A stretch of 64,000 nucleotides of DNA, from assembly GCF_021290985.1 (NCBI RefSeq), contig NZ_JAJOYU010000018.1, forward strand, positions 1 to 64,000, read 5' to 3'. The DNA is from Rheinheimera soli. Its GTDB lineage: Bacteria > Pseudomonadota > Gammaproteobacteria > Enterobacterales > Alteromonadaceae. Both the position numbers and the translations under genes were made by a program. The notes beneath the pieces are model-generated. The model did no database searches and was not told the DNA's origin. It saw nothing but the letters and a program-made list of their open reading frames with translations. Shown piece by piece: positions 8,364-16,835 of the stretch (its first letter is position 1; each line of letters opens with the position of its first letter).

Positions 8364-10694
8364 TTAGAAACTGTAACTCACACTCAACTTGGCATAACGG
8401 CCCGGTTCGCTGTAACGCTGAATACCGTCTGCACTGATGTTGTTGCGGCTGCTGGCTGCATAACGAATACGCTCCCAGCGGTAGTATTCTTTATCCAGCA
8501 GGTTATACACGCCGACATTCAGTAACCAATTGTCGCCAAATTCCATATTGCTGACTAAATCCACTACTGTGGCGCTTTTTGGCAGGTAGGTGACTAATTG
8601 GGTTTGAGTACCGTCTTCTTCAGTTTCATACGCATCTTTGGCTTTTACTTCGGAGCTGTAACTTAAGTTAGCGGCCAGATCCCACCAGTCGGTTGCACGG
8701 TAGCTGACACCAGCAACCAGTTTGTCCGGGCTTATGGTGATCAGCGGGTCGCCATTGTCTTTTTCACCTTCATGATGGCTATAAGAGAATTGCGCACTCC
8801 AGTTTTGATTAAAGCGCCAGGCGCCTTGCAGCTCGACGCCTGTGACATCTACATCACCGACATTCTCGTTGATGGTATAAGGGTTGCCCTGAGTGACAGT
8901 ACAGCCGAAGCTGGTGCAGCTTTCATACACTGTGTCTGGGTTTTGTACTTTGGTGACATTTTCAATCATGTCGCGGTAGTTATCTTTAAACACCGCCACT
9001 TTGATCCTGCTATTGTCACCTTGCCATTGGTAAGCCAGTTCCAGATTGGTACTGTATTCAGCTTCTAAATTGGGGTTAGATAAAGAACCATATAAACCAG
9101 TCACCACAGTACCAGTGGCTTGTTCAGTGCGGCTGACGGATGAGGTCTGGAAATACATTTCTTCTGTACTTGGTGCACGGAAGCCACGGCCTAACTGCAG
9201 CGCTATGCTTTGTTGTTCTGTCAGTTGATAATTCCCCACTAACTGACCTGTTACTGCGCTGAAGCTACTGTCCTGCACTGAACCTGTCACATCGGTAAAA
9301 CCATCATTTAACTGGGGTTTGTACGACACATGATCGTAACGCAGGCCGCTGGTTAGGCTAAAAGCACTGTTGTTAAACTTAATGCTGTCGCGTACATAAA
9401 GGTGCCATAAGTCCGCGTCAGTCTCTGGCACAAAATCCGGATCTATATCTTGCCGGGCAATTTCCATGGTCTGCCCAACATAGCTGGTATCAATGGCAGA
9501 AAAGTCGACTGACTTTTGCTCCAAAGCACCACCGTATACCAGTTGATGGCTGCTGCCCTGAGTTTGCAGTTCTTTATCCAAAGCAAAAGCCCATTTCAGC
9601 AAATCCTGCTGGTAATCTCGGTCTTCACTGCGGTAACAAGGGCCCGTGGTACATAAACGGGCTGCACTGGCTGGAGCCAGCATCAGAGTGAAAGCGTCGT
9701 TGTTGGTTTTCTGGAAATCCAGGCTGGTTGAGAAGGCATCAAACAACTGATGACCAGCTAACCAATTGTATTTCAGACCAATACGGCTGCGTTCCTGCTG
9801 ATCGTCACTGGTACGAGTCAGGTAGCTGCGGCTTAACCAGGATAAGTTGTTGGTGTCGATATCTGCTTTAAATAGCTCAGCGGTCAGGCCAATATCCTGA
9901 GTATCTGTCAGTTGGTACTTTAATTTGGTCAGTATATTGTGGCTGCTGTTGTCCTGCGGATCAGCAACAGGGCGGCCTGAACCTGTAATAGCCTGGCGCT
10001 CGGCTGAATCGGCGTAATTTTCCATTTCATGGCCTTCACGCTTGGTCAGCACGGCCAAAGCTTCCAGTTTGCCGCTACGGTTTGCGACAGTCACAGTGCC
10101 CTGAGTTTCATCATTAGCGCCACTGTACGCTGCTTTTAACCGGACAAAAGTGTCGTTGCCTTCTGGTTCTAAGTAGTCTGCTGCATCTTTAGTGACAAAA
10201 AGCACGGCGCCGCCTAAAGATCCACTGCCGGCAGCTATGGCATCAGCACCTTTGACTATCTCAATTTGTTTCACCGCATCAGGGTCAATACCACCACGGC
10301 TGGCAGCAAAGAAATCATAAAAGGCATAAGTGGGCGGGTTTAAGGTTTCACCTACAGACAAACCGTCGACCGTAATAGCAACCTGATTCCCCTCCAGGCC
10401 ACGGATGTTGAAGCCAGCAGAACCAAAACGGCCTTGATCAGTTAAGCTGACGCCCGGGATATAACGCACCATATCTTCTAAACGTTGCACCTGCTGCTGT
10501 TCCAGCTGTTTGGCTTTGATCACTGTGCTATTGGCTGTGGTGGACTTTTTATCTTCAAGTGCAGTTGCGGTAACAGTCACAGCATCCAATTGCGACAAAT
10601 CTTTTGTGGCCTCATCAGCTACAACTTCTGCTAACAGCGAGGTGGAAAATAAGCTGCTGATAGCAACAGCAATTAAAGTTTTAGAACAGGGCAT
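8364..10694 (-). CDS. TonB-dependent outer-membrane receptor, haem/haemoglobin-type
   Basis: A 776-residue outer-membrane receptor: signal peptide (1-22), plug domain (about 40-170, with VIKAKQLEQQQVQRLEDMV and IRGLEGNQVAITVDG) and a 22-strand-type barrel that ends in an aromatic residue (KLSVSYSF). FRAPSTEEMYF and NPNLEAEYS match the FRAP/NPNL signature of haem and haemoglobin receptors. No histidine is present between the two motifs, where haem receptors usually have one, so the ligand may differ. A Fur-box-like palindrome precedes the gene and Fur-regulated genes follow upstream. The role is iron-compound uptake using TonB-ExbBD energy; the exact ligand is uncertain. Confidence 0.9.
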   Translation of the reverse strand: MPCSKTLIAVAISSLFSTSLLAEVVADEATKDLSQLDAVTVTATALEDKKSTTANSTVIKAKQLEQQQVQRLEDMVRYIPGVSLTDQGRFGSAGFNIRGLEGNQVAITVDGLSVGETLNPPTYAFYDFFAASRGGIDPDAVKQIEIVKGADAIAAGSGSLGGAVLFVTKDAADYLEPEGNDTFVRLKAAYSGANDETQGTVTVANRSGKLEALAVLTKREGHEMENYADSAERQAITGSGRPVADPQDNSSHNILTKLKYQLTDTQDIGLTAELFKADIDTNNLSWLSRSYLTRTSDDQQERSRIGLKYNWLAGHQLFDAFSTSLDFQKTNNDAFTLMLAPASAARLCTTGPCYRSEDRDYQQDLLKWAFALDKELQTQGSSHQLVYGGALEQKSVDFSAIDTSYVGQTMEIARQDIDPDFVPETDADLWHLYVRDSIKFNNSAFSLTSGLRYDHVSYKPQLNDGFTDVTGSVQDSSFSAVTGQLVGNYQLTEQQSIALQLGRGFRAPSTEEMYFQTSSVSRTEQATGTVVTGLYGSLSNPNLEAEYSTNLELAYQWQGDNSRIKVAVFKDNYRDMIENVTKVQNPDTVYESCTSFGCTVTQGNPYTINENVGDVDVTGVELQGAWRFNQNWSAQFSYSHHEGEKDNGDPLITISPDKLVAGVSYRATDWWDLAANLSYSSEVKAKDAYETEEDGTQTQLVTYLPKSATVVDLVSNMEFGDNWLLNVGVYNLLDKEYYRWERIRYAASSRNNISADGIQRYSEPGRYAKLSVSYSF

Positions 10695-10759
10695 GACGCT
10701 CTCCTTGACGAGCTATACAGTTGTGGTAAGTCCACAGGATGGCGTTATGCTAGATCAAA

Positions 10760-10774
10760 TGAGAATTATTCTCA
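10760..10774. promoter_or_regulatory. Fur box upstream of the TonB receptor
   Basis: TGAGAATTATTCTCA is a perfect 7-1-7 palindrome of the Fur type (consensus TGATAATNATTATCA). It sits 66 bp upstream of the receptor start codon, which indicates iron-responsive repression. Confidence 0.85.
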
Positions 10775-10828
10775 ACAATAAAGTTCAAATTATTTTCATA
10801 CTTTTCAATAACTTATAATTTTATAACG

Positions 10829-10858
10829 CAAAAAACTCCCTATCCAGAGAATAGGGAG
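10829..10858 (-). terminator. Terminator of the DUF4198/EF-hand/DUF2271 operon
   Basis: An 8-bp stem, CTCCCTAT (10836-10843) with ATAGGGAG (10851-10858), is followed on the minus strand by TTTTTT. It lies about 50 bp after the last operon stop codon. Confidence 0.85.
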
Positions 10859-10906
10859 AACAGCAGGAGTTGGCAGGCAACTCAACAGGAATTTGATACT
10901 AAAAAC

Positions 10907-12235
10907 TTAACCGTCTTTGCTCTGAAGCTGCAGGCGCACCAGCCCCAGTTCAGCTTCACCTTTCTGCTGCACTGGCTGCAGATCGGCTTGCCAGTTCAGC
11001 GGCAGAGTTAAATGTTCATGACCACCATGTTCACGTGCCACTTCCAGATGCAACTGGTATTGACCCCAGGGCACTACAGCCCCTTGCTGATCCCGGCCAT
11101 CCCACTTCAACTGGTAAGTACCGGGTTTTTGAGTTGCTCCGGCAATCTGATCAATTTGCTCCGGATTTTTCCGACCCAACCGACGCCACCAGTGATTCAG
11201 CTCCTGATACCAGCGGCTTTGCTGGCCGACCAGACTGATTTGGCGCACAGGTTTTTTCTGCTGATCGGTCAGCCAAACAGAAACATAAGGTCTTTTGTAA
11301 TTAGCGTCGGTAAATTTAGGCAACTGATAACTAATCTGCAGCCCTTGCGGCGAACTTTGGCTTTTATCTGCCAGATGTTTGTACCAGGAGCTGGATGCAT
11401 ACCAGTCTGCCGAATCCGTTTTAAGTAAAGCTGCAGCGCCTTGTTGCTCTGCAAGCTCGAGGCCTTGCTTCAGATCCAAAACCGCCAGACTTTGCGCCAG
11501 CAAATAAGCAGTGACTGCATCTTTAGCCAGAACTGTAGCCGTTGGGCCATATTCCACAGGCCAGCCTTCAGCCGGATCTAATAGCGGACTAAAAGTCCGG
11601 TACGATACTTTATAACCTTGCTGAGCATCAGCAGTTTCGGTCTGAGCTAAAGCGACTGAACTCAGTTGCAGCTGCTGCAGTAATGGTTGGTCAATTCCCA
11701 AACTTAGCACAGCGCTGCCCGTATCAGACCATAACAGCCTGTTGACACCGGATTGCAGCTCCAACCGCTTCAGCCCTGAAAACCAGCTTTTGAGCAGCGC
11801 AGCTGCATCGTCTAACAAGCGGGCATTGGCTAAGCCGTCCAGCTGCCAGACCACAGTATTGTAATTAGCTGCTGAAACGACTTGCTGCTCTATGGCTCTG
11901 GTTTGACGGCGTAGCTCCACTCTGTCCGGTAACACTTGGTTCTCAACAGCTTGTTGCCATTGCTGCGCTATAGCACCTAAACGGCAGCTGTAACTTTGCT
12001 GACTTAGCACACGCCATTCTTCACACAGCTGAATCAGCTCTGGCTCTTTAGCTTCTGAAGTAGATAACCAATGTTGAAAAGTAGGGAGCCTGGCCTGCCA
12101 ATCCTTTTGGCTGACTCCTTCCAGTTGCAGTTTCAACTGCTGCCCTGCAATAGTTTGCTGATAGTTGACGGAGTCAGCCAGTACCAGTGCAGGACAAAGC
12201 CATAACAGCGTCAATGGCCAGGCAAAAGCTTTCAT
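10907..12235 (-). CDS. Degenerate ApbE-like domain fused to DUF2271, periplasmic
   Basis: 442 residues with a signal peptide (1-20). Residues 60-270 follow the ApbE (FAD:protein FMN transferase) fold pattern: VVWQLDGLANARLLDDAA resembles the ApbE dimer helix region, SPLLDPAEGWPV resembles H-I-I-D-P-x-T-G-x-P, and TATVLAKDAVTAYLLAQSL resembles the metal-site helix. The key His is replaced by Ser or Pro, and the Asp and Thr of the metal-site helix are Tyr and Gln, so transferase activity is doubtful. Residues 310-440 are a DUF2271 domain (PYVSVWLTDQQKK, GTYQLKWDGRDQQG, ending in an HGGHEH-type metal-rich loop). It overlaps the EF-hand gene by 1 nt (TAATG). Genome-neighbourhood work has linked DUF2271 and DUF4198 to extracytosolic flavin-based iron uptake; that role is inferred here. 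Confidence 0.75.
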   Translation of the reverse strand: MKAFAWPLTLLWLCPALVLADSVNYQQTIAGQQLKLQLEGVSQKDWQARLPTFQHWLSTSEAKEPELIQLCEEWRVLSQQSYSCRLGAIAQQWQQAVENQVLPDRVELRRQTRAIEQQVVSAANYNTVVWQLDGLANARLLDDAAALLKSWFSGLKRLELQSGVNRLLWSDTGSAVLSLGIDQPLLQQLQLSSVALAQTETADAQQGYKVSYRTFSPLLDPAEGWPVEYGPTATVLAKDAVTAYLLAQSLAVLDLKQGLELAEQQGAAALLKTDSADWYASSSWYKHLADKSQSSPQGLQISYQLPKFTDANYKRPYVSVWLTDQQKKPVRQISLVGQQSRWYQELNHWWRRLGRKNPEQIDQIAGATQKPGTYQLKWDGRDQQGAVVPWGQYQLHLEVAREHGGHEHLTLPLNWQADLQPVQQKGEAELGLVRLQLQSKDG

Positions 12236-13173
12236 TATTCAGCTGTACCTTTGGTTTGTCCGTTATTAACAACAGGATTAACAACAGGCAAAGCTTCAGC
12301 CATGGTCACTTGCTGGTTTAAATCTGTATCCCAGCGTTTGAACATACGCTCGCCTGAGGCATGAAACTCAGCGCTGCTCACCTGCTGATTGTTGTCTTTA
12401 TCCAAAGCTTTAAAGCGCACTGCAGCCTGCTTTAACTGGGCGGCACGGGTTTTGGCGATTTGACGGTCCAGACGATCCACAAACTCGTTCAGGTATTCAT
12501 CGCTGCTCAGCTCGCCATTTTTATCCAGATCAGTACGGGCAAAAGCAGCATCACGTTGTTGCTGATATTCAGTTTTGTCGACCTTACCGTCGCCATTCTG
12601 GTCATACATATCCAGCATTCCGGCCACACTGTGGGTGGTTGGCATCACTAAAGCCGGACGGGCACGTACTGGTTGCTTGGCATCGGGTTTAGGTTCGCGC
12701 TCTGGCAGCGGGTCTGCTTTGCTGATCACCCCATCTTTATTGGTGTCGATATAAGCAAAAGCTTTATCACCAGAGGCATGGTATTCATCTTTACCTATGG
12801 TTTTGCTTTTGTTTGTATCCAAAGCTTCAATACGCACCAGCGTTTGTTTAATCTGGCCAGTGCGTTCAGCGTTCAGCTTTTTATCCAGACGTCCTGCGTA
12901 TTCATTGACGTATTCGTCCACCGACACCTGGCCATCCTGATTTTCATCCATGGCGCTGTAACGTTGCTGCCGTACCTGCTCAAATTCGGCCTGACTGACA
13001 GTGCCGTCTTTGTTCAGATCATAGTCCTGAATAAAACTGGCTTTGCCCTGAGCTGTTGGTTGATGTGCTGTTGGCTGATGAGCTGGTTTTTTTGGCGCTT
13101 TTTCATCGGCAGCTAAATAACAGCTGGTGATGGCTAAAAATAAAGTAAGGGCTGTGCTTCTGCGTTGCATCAT
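12235..13173 (-). CDS. Secreted EF-hand protein with eight loops
   Basis: 312 residues with a signal peptide (1-22, ending ...CYLAADEKA). Eight EF-hand-type loops are readable: DLNKDGTVSQAE, DENQDGQVSVDE, DTNKSKTIGKDE, DTNKDGVISKAD, DQNGDGKVDKTE, DLDKNGELSSDE, DKDNNQQVSSAE and DTDLNQQVTMAE. The protein is an internal duplication: two halves of four loops are joined by a Pro/Lys linker near 155-180. Several loops lack the usual acidic ligands (for example LNQQV), so only some should bind Ca2+. It sits between the DUF4198 and DUF2271 genes under a Fur-like site, so it probably serves a periplasmic iron or metal-handling complex. Its precise role is unknown. Confidence 0.8.
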   Translation of the reverse strand: MMQRRSTALTLFLAITSCYLAADEKAPKKPAHQPTAHQPTAQGKASFIQDYDLNKDGTVSQAEFEQVRQQRYSAMDENQDGQVSVDEYVNEYAGRLDKKLNAERTGQIKQTLVRIEALDTNKSKTIGKDEYHASGDKAFAYIDTNKDGVISKADPLPEREPKPDAKQPVRARPALVMPTTHSVAGMLDMYDQNGDGKVDKTEYQQQRDAAFARTDLDKNGELSSDEYLNEFVDRLDRQIAKTRAAQLKQAAVRFKALDKDNNQQVSSAEFHASGERMFKRWDTDLNQQVTMAEALPVVNPVVNNGQTKGTAE

Positions 13174-13182
13174 AAACTCCTG

Positions 13183-13971
13183 TTATTCAGTGACTTCAAC
13201 TACAGCGCTATAGCTGTAACTGTAGGTTGGGGCTTTGGCACCAGCTGGTGCATCGGTACGAAAACGAGTTAGCAATAAATAAGTGCCGGTTTTATCCAGC
13301 TCGAAATTCAGCTGACCTTGTTTATCCGTCGTCAGTTCTTTTGATGCTTTGGTTTCGGCTTCAGCAGAATTGGCTGAATACACCTGCACCTTTTGCTCAG
13401 CCAAAGCTTTGCCGTTATAAAGCACAGTGGCTTTGATTGGGCTTTGGATATACAAGTCGTTTGGATGGCTTTGGAACACCAGTTCCAGCCCATGATTAGT
13501 TGGCTTTAATGCGGTTTGGCTTGGCGCGCCTTTACTGACATAAGTTTCAGCCAGGGTGACAGACTGAAAGTGCGCCATTAACTTAGCACCAGCAGGAATT
13601 TGTTCTTTTGGATCTCTGCTGTTATGGGTTTTACCATCCTGCTGCCAGCTACGAAATACGGCGCCATAACGCTGACCCGTGCTGAATTTGTAAGTACCGT
13701 CCTGCTCCAACTGATGAGCCACTGCAGTGCGGGTTTTGCCTACAAACAGCTCTTTGGGTTCAACAGCTTTGCCGTCTGGTTGCAGCACTTTAAACTCGCT
13801 TTGATCAAAAGCCACTTCAGGCATAAAAAACTTCTCAGCAAAAGCAGCGTCCAGCGTCACCCAGCCACCTAAAGGTTCAAAACTGGCTGGCGCCAGATAA
13901 GGAGTGTGAGCAGTAGCAGTAAAAGCCAACAACAAAGAGACAGAACAAAGCAGGGGTTTGAGTTTAAACAT
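13183..13971 (-). CDS. DUF4198 periplasmic protein
   Basis: 262 residues with a signal peptide (1-21, cleaved after TAHT or nearby). The mature protein begins with the family hallmark HTPYLAPASFEP and G-G-W-V-T-L-D-A-A, followed by a beta-rich domain (around 25-130) and a C-terminal Ig-like or carrier domain (around 165-260) with IKATVLYNGKALAEQKVQVY and GTYLLLTRFR. DUF4198 proteins are periplasmic, often beside TonB receptors and metal genes, and may help handle metal or cofactor. It is the first gene of a three-gene operon (9 bp to the EF-hand gene) with Fur-like sites upstream. No enzymatic motif is seen. Confidence 0.82.
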   Translation of the reverse strand: MFKLKPLLCSVSLLLAFTATAHTPYLAPASFEPLGGWVTLDAAFAEKFFMPEVAFDQSEFKVLQPDGKAVEPKELFVGKTRTAVAHQLEQDGTYKFSTGQRYGAVFRSWQQDGKTHNSRDPKEQIPAGAKLMAHFQSVTLAETYVSKGAPSQTALKPTNHGLELVFQSHPNDLYIQSPIKATVLYNGKALAEQKVQVYSANSAEAETKASKELTTDKQGQLNFELDKTGTYLLLTRFRTDAPAGAKAPTYSYSYSAVVEVTE

Positions 13972-13984
13972 AAAGCGCTCCAGT

Positions 13985-14046
13985 TAATGAGAATAGATCT
14001 CATTTAATTATTGGGCGCCACTTTAGATCAAATGAGAATCATTTGC
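13985..14046. promoter_or_regulatory. Two Fur-like sites upstream of the DUF4198 operon
   Basis: AATGAGAATAGATCTCATT (around 13986-14004) is an inverted repeat of the Fur half-site. TGAGAATCATTTGCA (around 14032-14046) has a good 5' half (TGAGAAT) and a 5/7 match in the other. Together with the perfect site by the TonB receptor they suggest common iron control of both units. Confidence 0.6.
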
Positions 14047-14082
14047 AAATAGATTATTTCATTTTTAGATTGAGCAGGCTAA

Positions 14083-14105
14083 AAGGCCCTTCAATTGAGG
14101 GCCTT
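14083..14105 (-). terminator. Terminator of the DUF1439 gene
   Basis: AAGGCCCT (14083-14090) pairs perfectly with AGGGCCTT (14098-14105). On the minus strand it is followed by TTTT. It lies just after the lipoprotein stop codon. Confidence 0.75.
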
Positions 14106-14121
14106 GCTGGTAAAGCAGTGG

Positions 14122-14691
14122 TTACTGAGCAGAGTAGTTAGGTTTTAACAGCAGCTCACCGGGTTGCAGCACTAAAGTTAACGGCATGCCACATAAGACT
14201 TTTTCCGTTACTTTGTTGCAATCGAGCTTATAGACTGGCTGACGGTTCAGCACTTGCGTCAGGATGGTTTTAGCCTCGCTGCTCAAAGGTGCCAATTTGA
14301 GTTGAGAGCTGCCACTGCCGACACTGGAATCCAGAATGGTTAAGTTTTTCAGGTAAATTGCATTTCTTTCATCGTCAAAATAGGGCAAAGCCGACAAGTG
14401 TAAATTCAGATCTGTATGTAATGGCTTGAACAACGCATCCACTTCTGCCCCCAACGCCAGCTTGAGTTCTATCTGCTGTTTATTGTCAGGAGCCAATTGC
14501 AGTTCAAGTTTCTGCACTGTCAGAGTCAAAGGTAAACCTAACATTTTACCTTTGCCTTGCTGTTGCTCTAATTGGCTAAGCAGTAAGCGCTGCAATTCCT
14601 GCTGCTTCAGGCTAAACATATCCAGATGATTCAGTTGAGTACAAGAGGCTAACAGCAGCAGTGAAAGCGCCAGAATTGTTTGTTTATTCAA
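14122..14691 (-). CDS. DUF1439 lipoprotein (YceB-like)
   Basis: 189 residues with a lipobox (LLLLASCTQ, lipidated Cys about residue 16), so it is a membrane-anchored periplasmic lipoprotein. The mature part resembles the DUF1439/YceB fold: a long N-terminal helix (KQQELQRLLLSQLEQQQGK) packed on beta strands (GLPLTLTVQKLELQLAP and LNLHLSALPYFD). Such proteins bind lipids or other hydrophobic ligands, but no function is established. It is a single gene on the minus strand with its own terminator. The name YceB-like is by pattern only. Confidence 0.75.
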   Translation of the reverse strand: MNKQTILALSLLLLASCTQLNHLDMFSLKQQELQRLLLSQLEQQQGKGKMLGLPLTLTVQKLELQLAPDNKQQIELKLALGAEVDALFKPLHTDLNLHLSALPYFDDERNAIYLKNLTILDSSVGSGSSQLKLAPLSSEAKTILTQVLNRQPVYKLDCNKVTEKVLCGMPLTLVLQPGELLLKPNYSAQ

Positions 14692-14836
14692 AGTGATGTT
14701 GTCCGTTTAATGCTGATTTGGCGCGAACTTTAGCAAAAACTGCTGAACCTCTGCTGATTTTTTTCGTATAGCTTCCAACTATTTCACCGCAAGATACGAC
14801 TCAGTATTAGAACATCAGGGAGATAAGGGATAAATC

Positions 14837-15022
14837 ATGAATACACCAGAGCAAATTCAGTTACCAGGCATTCGCCAATTACTTAGCGCTTTTGTTGTGC
14901 TGGTGCTGTTCCTACTGGCTTTTGATTCAGCATTGCAGTGGTTAAGTTTTAGTTTGCAGCAACAATCATTAATAGCACCAGAATTATTGTTTCCTATGAG
15001 CTGGTTATCAGTTTTGTTTTGA
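14837..15022 (+). CDS. Small hypothetical membrane protein
   Basis: 61 residues starting MNTPEQIQLPG with one clear hydrophobic segment (about 12-33: LLSAFVVLVLFLLAFDSA). A GGGAG motif and a second purine stretch lie upstream of the ATG, a reasonable ribosome site. The reading frame ends in SVLF just before a terminator hairpin. It has no recognised family, and the support is ribosome site plus hydrophobic pattern plus terminator. Confidence 0.4.
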   Translation: MNTPEQIQLPGIRQLLSAFVVLVLFLLAFDSALQWLSFSLQQQSLIAPELLFPMSWLSVLF

Positions 15023-15037
15023 CCCCAATTTTAATAT

Positions 15038-15062
15038 AAAACCCATCACAGGGATGGGTTTT
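15038..15062. terminator. Bidirectional terminator between the small gene and glmU
   Basis: AAAACCCATC (15038-15047) pairs perfectly with GATGGGTTTT (15053-15062), a 10-bp stem with a 5-nt loop. It serves the converging plus-strand gene and glmU on the minus strand. Confidence 0.75.
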
Positions 15063-15081
15063 GTGATCGATCAGCCGATGA

Positions 15082-16446
15082 TTATTTCTTAATCTTCACC
15101 GGTCTTTTCCAGCCGCTGATATGGCGTTGCTTAGAGCGGGCTACTACCAGCTCGTCGGCTGCTACACTGGCTGTCACTACAGAACCAGCACCCACAGTAG
15201 AGTTCTGGCCTAAAGTGATTGGAGCCACCAGAGAGCTGTTGGAGCCAACAAAAACGCCGTCTTCAATAGTGGTGACAAATTTATTGGCACCATCGTAGTT
15301 ACAGGTAATGGTACCGGCACCTACGTTCACTTTGCTGCCAATCACAGCGTCACCTAAATAGGTTAAATGGTTGGCTTTAGAGCCCACTCCTAAAGTCGTT
15401 TTTTTCAGCTCAACAAAGTTACCTACATGACTGTCGTCAGCCAGCACTGAATCAGGGCGAATACGGGCATAAGGGCCAACAGAACAGCCAATGCCAATAG
15501 TTGATTTTTCAATCATGCTGTTGGCTTTTACTTCAGTGTTGTCGCCTATCACGGCATCTTTAATCACGCAGTTAGGACCTATCACCACGCTGTTGCCGAG
15601 CACCACTTTGCCTTCAAAAATTACGTTGATGTCGATCATTACGTCGTTGCCGACTGTGACTTCACCCCGTATATCAATACGGGCAGGATCACGCAGGTTA
15701 GCGCCGTTTAACATCAGCTCTTCTGCTTTACGCGCCTGATATGCCCGTTCTAACTGTGCCAGTTGCACACGGTTATTTGCGCCTTCAGTTTCAATGGCAG
15801 TGGCAGGATGAGCGGTGGTAATGTCCACGCCCTCTTTATGCGCCATAGCGATAATATCGGTTAGGTAAAATTCGCCCTGCGCATTGTTGTTCTGTAACTG
15901 GCTTAACCATTTTTTCAGCTGCTTGCCAGGTACAGCCATAATGCCGCTGTTTACTTCAGTGATTTTCAGCTGTTCGGCGTTGGCATCTTTTTGCTCAACA
16001 ATACCCACGACTTTACCGTTTTCACGCACCATACGACCGTAACCCATAGGATTGGCCAGATGCACAGTCAGCACAGCTAAACCATCGGCAGATTTCGCTG
16101 CCAGCAGTTGCTCTAAAGTTTCTTTGCGAGTTAAAGGCACATCACCGTACAGCACCAGTACAGTGTCATTGTCGGCGATATGAGGCACTGCCTGCTGCAC
16201 AGCGTGGCCAGTACCTAATTGTTCGGCTTGCAATACCCAGTGTAAGTCCTGTTCACCCAAAGCAGATTTCAGCTGGTCTGCGCCATAGCCGTACACCAGA
16301 TTAATAGACTCTGCGCCTAATGAACGGGCCGTATCGATCACATGCTGCACCATAGAGCGTTCAGCCACCTTGTGCAGTACTTTAGGTAAAGCAGATTTCA
16401 TCCGCGTGCCTTTACCGGCCGCCAGGATCACAACGTTTAAAGCCAT
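15082..16446 (-). CDS. glmU: Bifunctional GlcNAc-1-P uridyltransferase / glucosamine-1-P acetyltransferase
   Basis: GlmU acetylates glucosamine-1-phosphate and couples it to UTP to give UDP-GlcNAc for peptidoglycan and lipid A. The N-terminal pyrophosphorylase domain carries [18 protein letters not shown], and [14 protein letters not shown] and YGDVPLT follow. The C-terminal half is a left-handed beta helix of hexapeptide repeats with the acetyltransferase motifs HVGNFVE and [14 protein letters not shown]. The start chosen is the ATG giving [11 protein letters not shown], which aligns with E. coli; an in-frame ATG 12 nt upstream (16458) is possible. In E. coli glmU lies next to atpC; here an island of about 21 kb lies between them. 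Confidence 0.97.
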   Translation of the reverse strand: MALNVVILAAGKGTRMKSALPKVLHKVAERSMVQHVIDTARSLGAESINLVYGYGADQLKSALGEQDLHWVLQAEQLGTGHAVQQAVPHIADNDTVLVLYGDVPLTRKETLEQLLAAKSADGLAVLTVHLANPMGYGRMVRENGKVVGIVEQKDANAEQLKITEVNSGIMAVPGKQLKKWLSQLQNNNAQGEFYLTDIIAMAHKEGVDITTAHPATAIETEGANNRVQLAQLERAYQARKAEELMLNGANLRDPARIDIRGEVTVGNDVMIDINVIFEGKVVLGNSVVIGPNCVIKDAVIGDNTEVKANSMIEKSTIGIGCSVGPYARIRPDSVLADDSHVGNFVELKKTTLGVGSKANHLTYLGDAVIGSKVNVGAGTITCNYDGANKFVTTIEDGVFVGSNSSLVAPITLGQNSTVGAGSVVTASVAADELVVARSKQRHISGWKRPVKIKK

Positions 16447-16734
16447 AAAAGAGTCCATGTAATTTCGATGCGGTTATTCTAATAGATAATGAAGCAGATT
16501 ACAGGAGCAGGGTGAAATTTTGCTGAACAGTGTTTAACTGAAGACTCTCTATCTAAAAAATATCAGGCTATGCAATAAGCTCAGATTTGCAATGACCCAG
16601 ACAGTCAGCCAAATCCCACCAACGATCAGAGTATTTTTGTATTCTTGTACTGACTTATTACACCAGATCAAAACATTGCTCATAGCTACCAACTTATATC
16701 CTATTGTCAGCACTGCAGGCTTTTCACCCTATCG

Positions 16735-16779
16735 ATTCCCCCAGTCACATAGATTGGCTATGCTCGTGGGGGGATTTTT
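16735..16779 (+). other. Terminator-like hairpin in the glmU upstream region
   Basis: CCCCCA with an inner CATAG/CTATG stem (loop ATTGG) closes against a G6 tract and is followed by TTTTTG on the plus strand. No plus-strand gene ends here. It could terminate a small plus-strand RNA from about 16.6 kb. The rest of the 16447-16835 interval shows nothing else recognisable; a 67-codon frame across it is unlikely to be coding. Confidence 0.4.
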
Positions 16780-16835
16780 GTTTGCCACCAGGTGAAGCTC
16801 CAATGACTATAACTATCGAGTTTGAAAAACCAGTC

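Noticed and set aside
11031-11045. Second parS-like CACGTG
   Set aside because: Only the CACGTG centre with a partial left arm matches; the right arm does not, and it lies in the DUF2271 coding region.
16592-16795. 67-codon plus-strand frame upstream of glmU
   Set aside because: It contains the terminator-like hairpin, has no clear ribosome site and no protein-like features.
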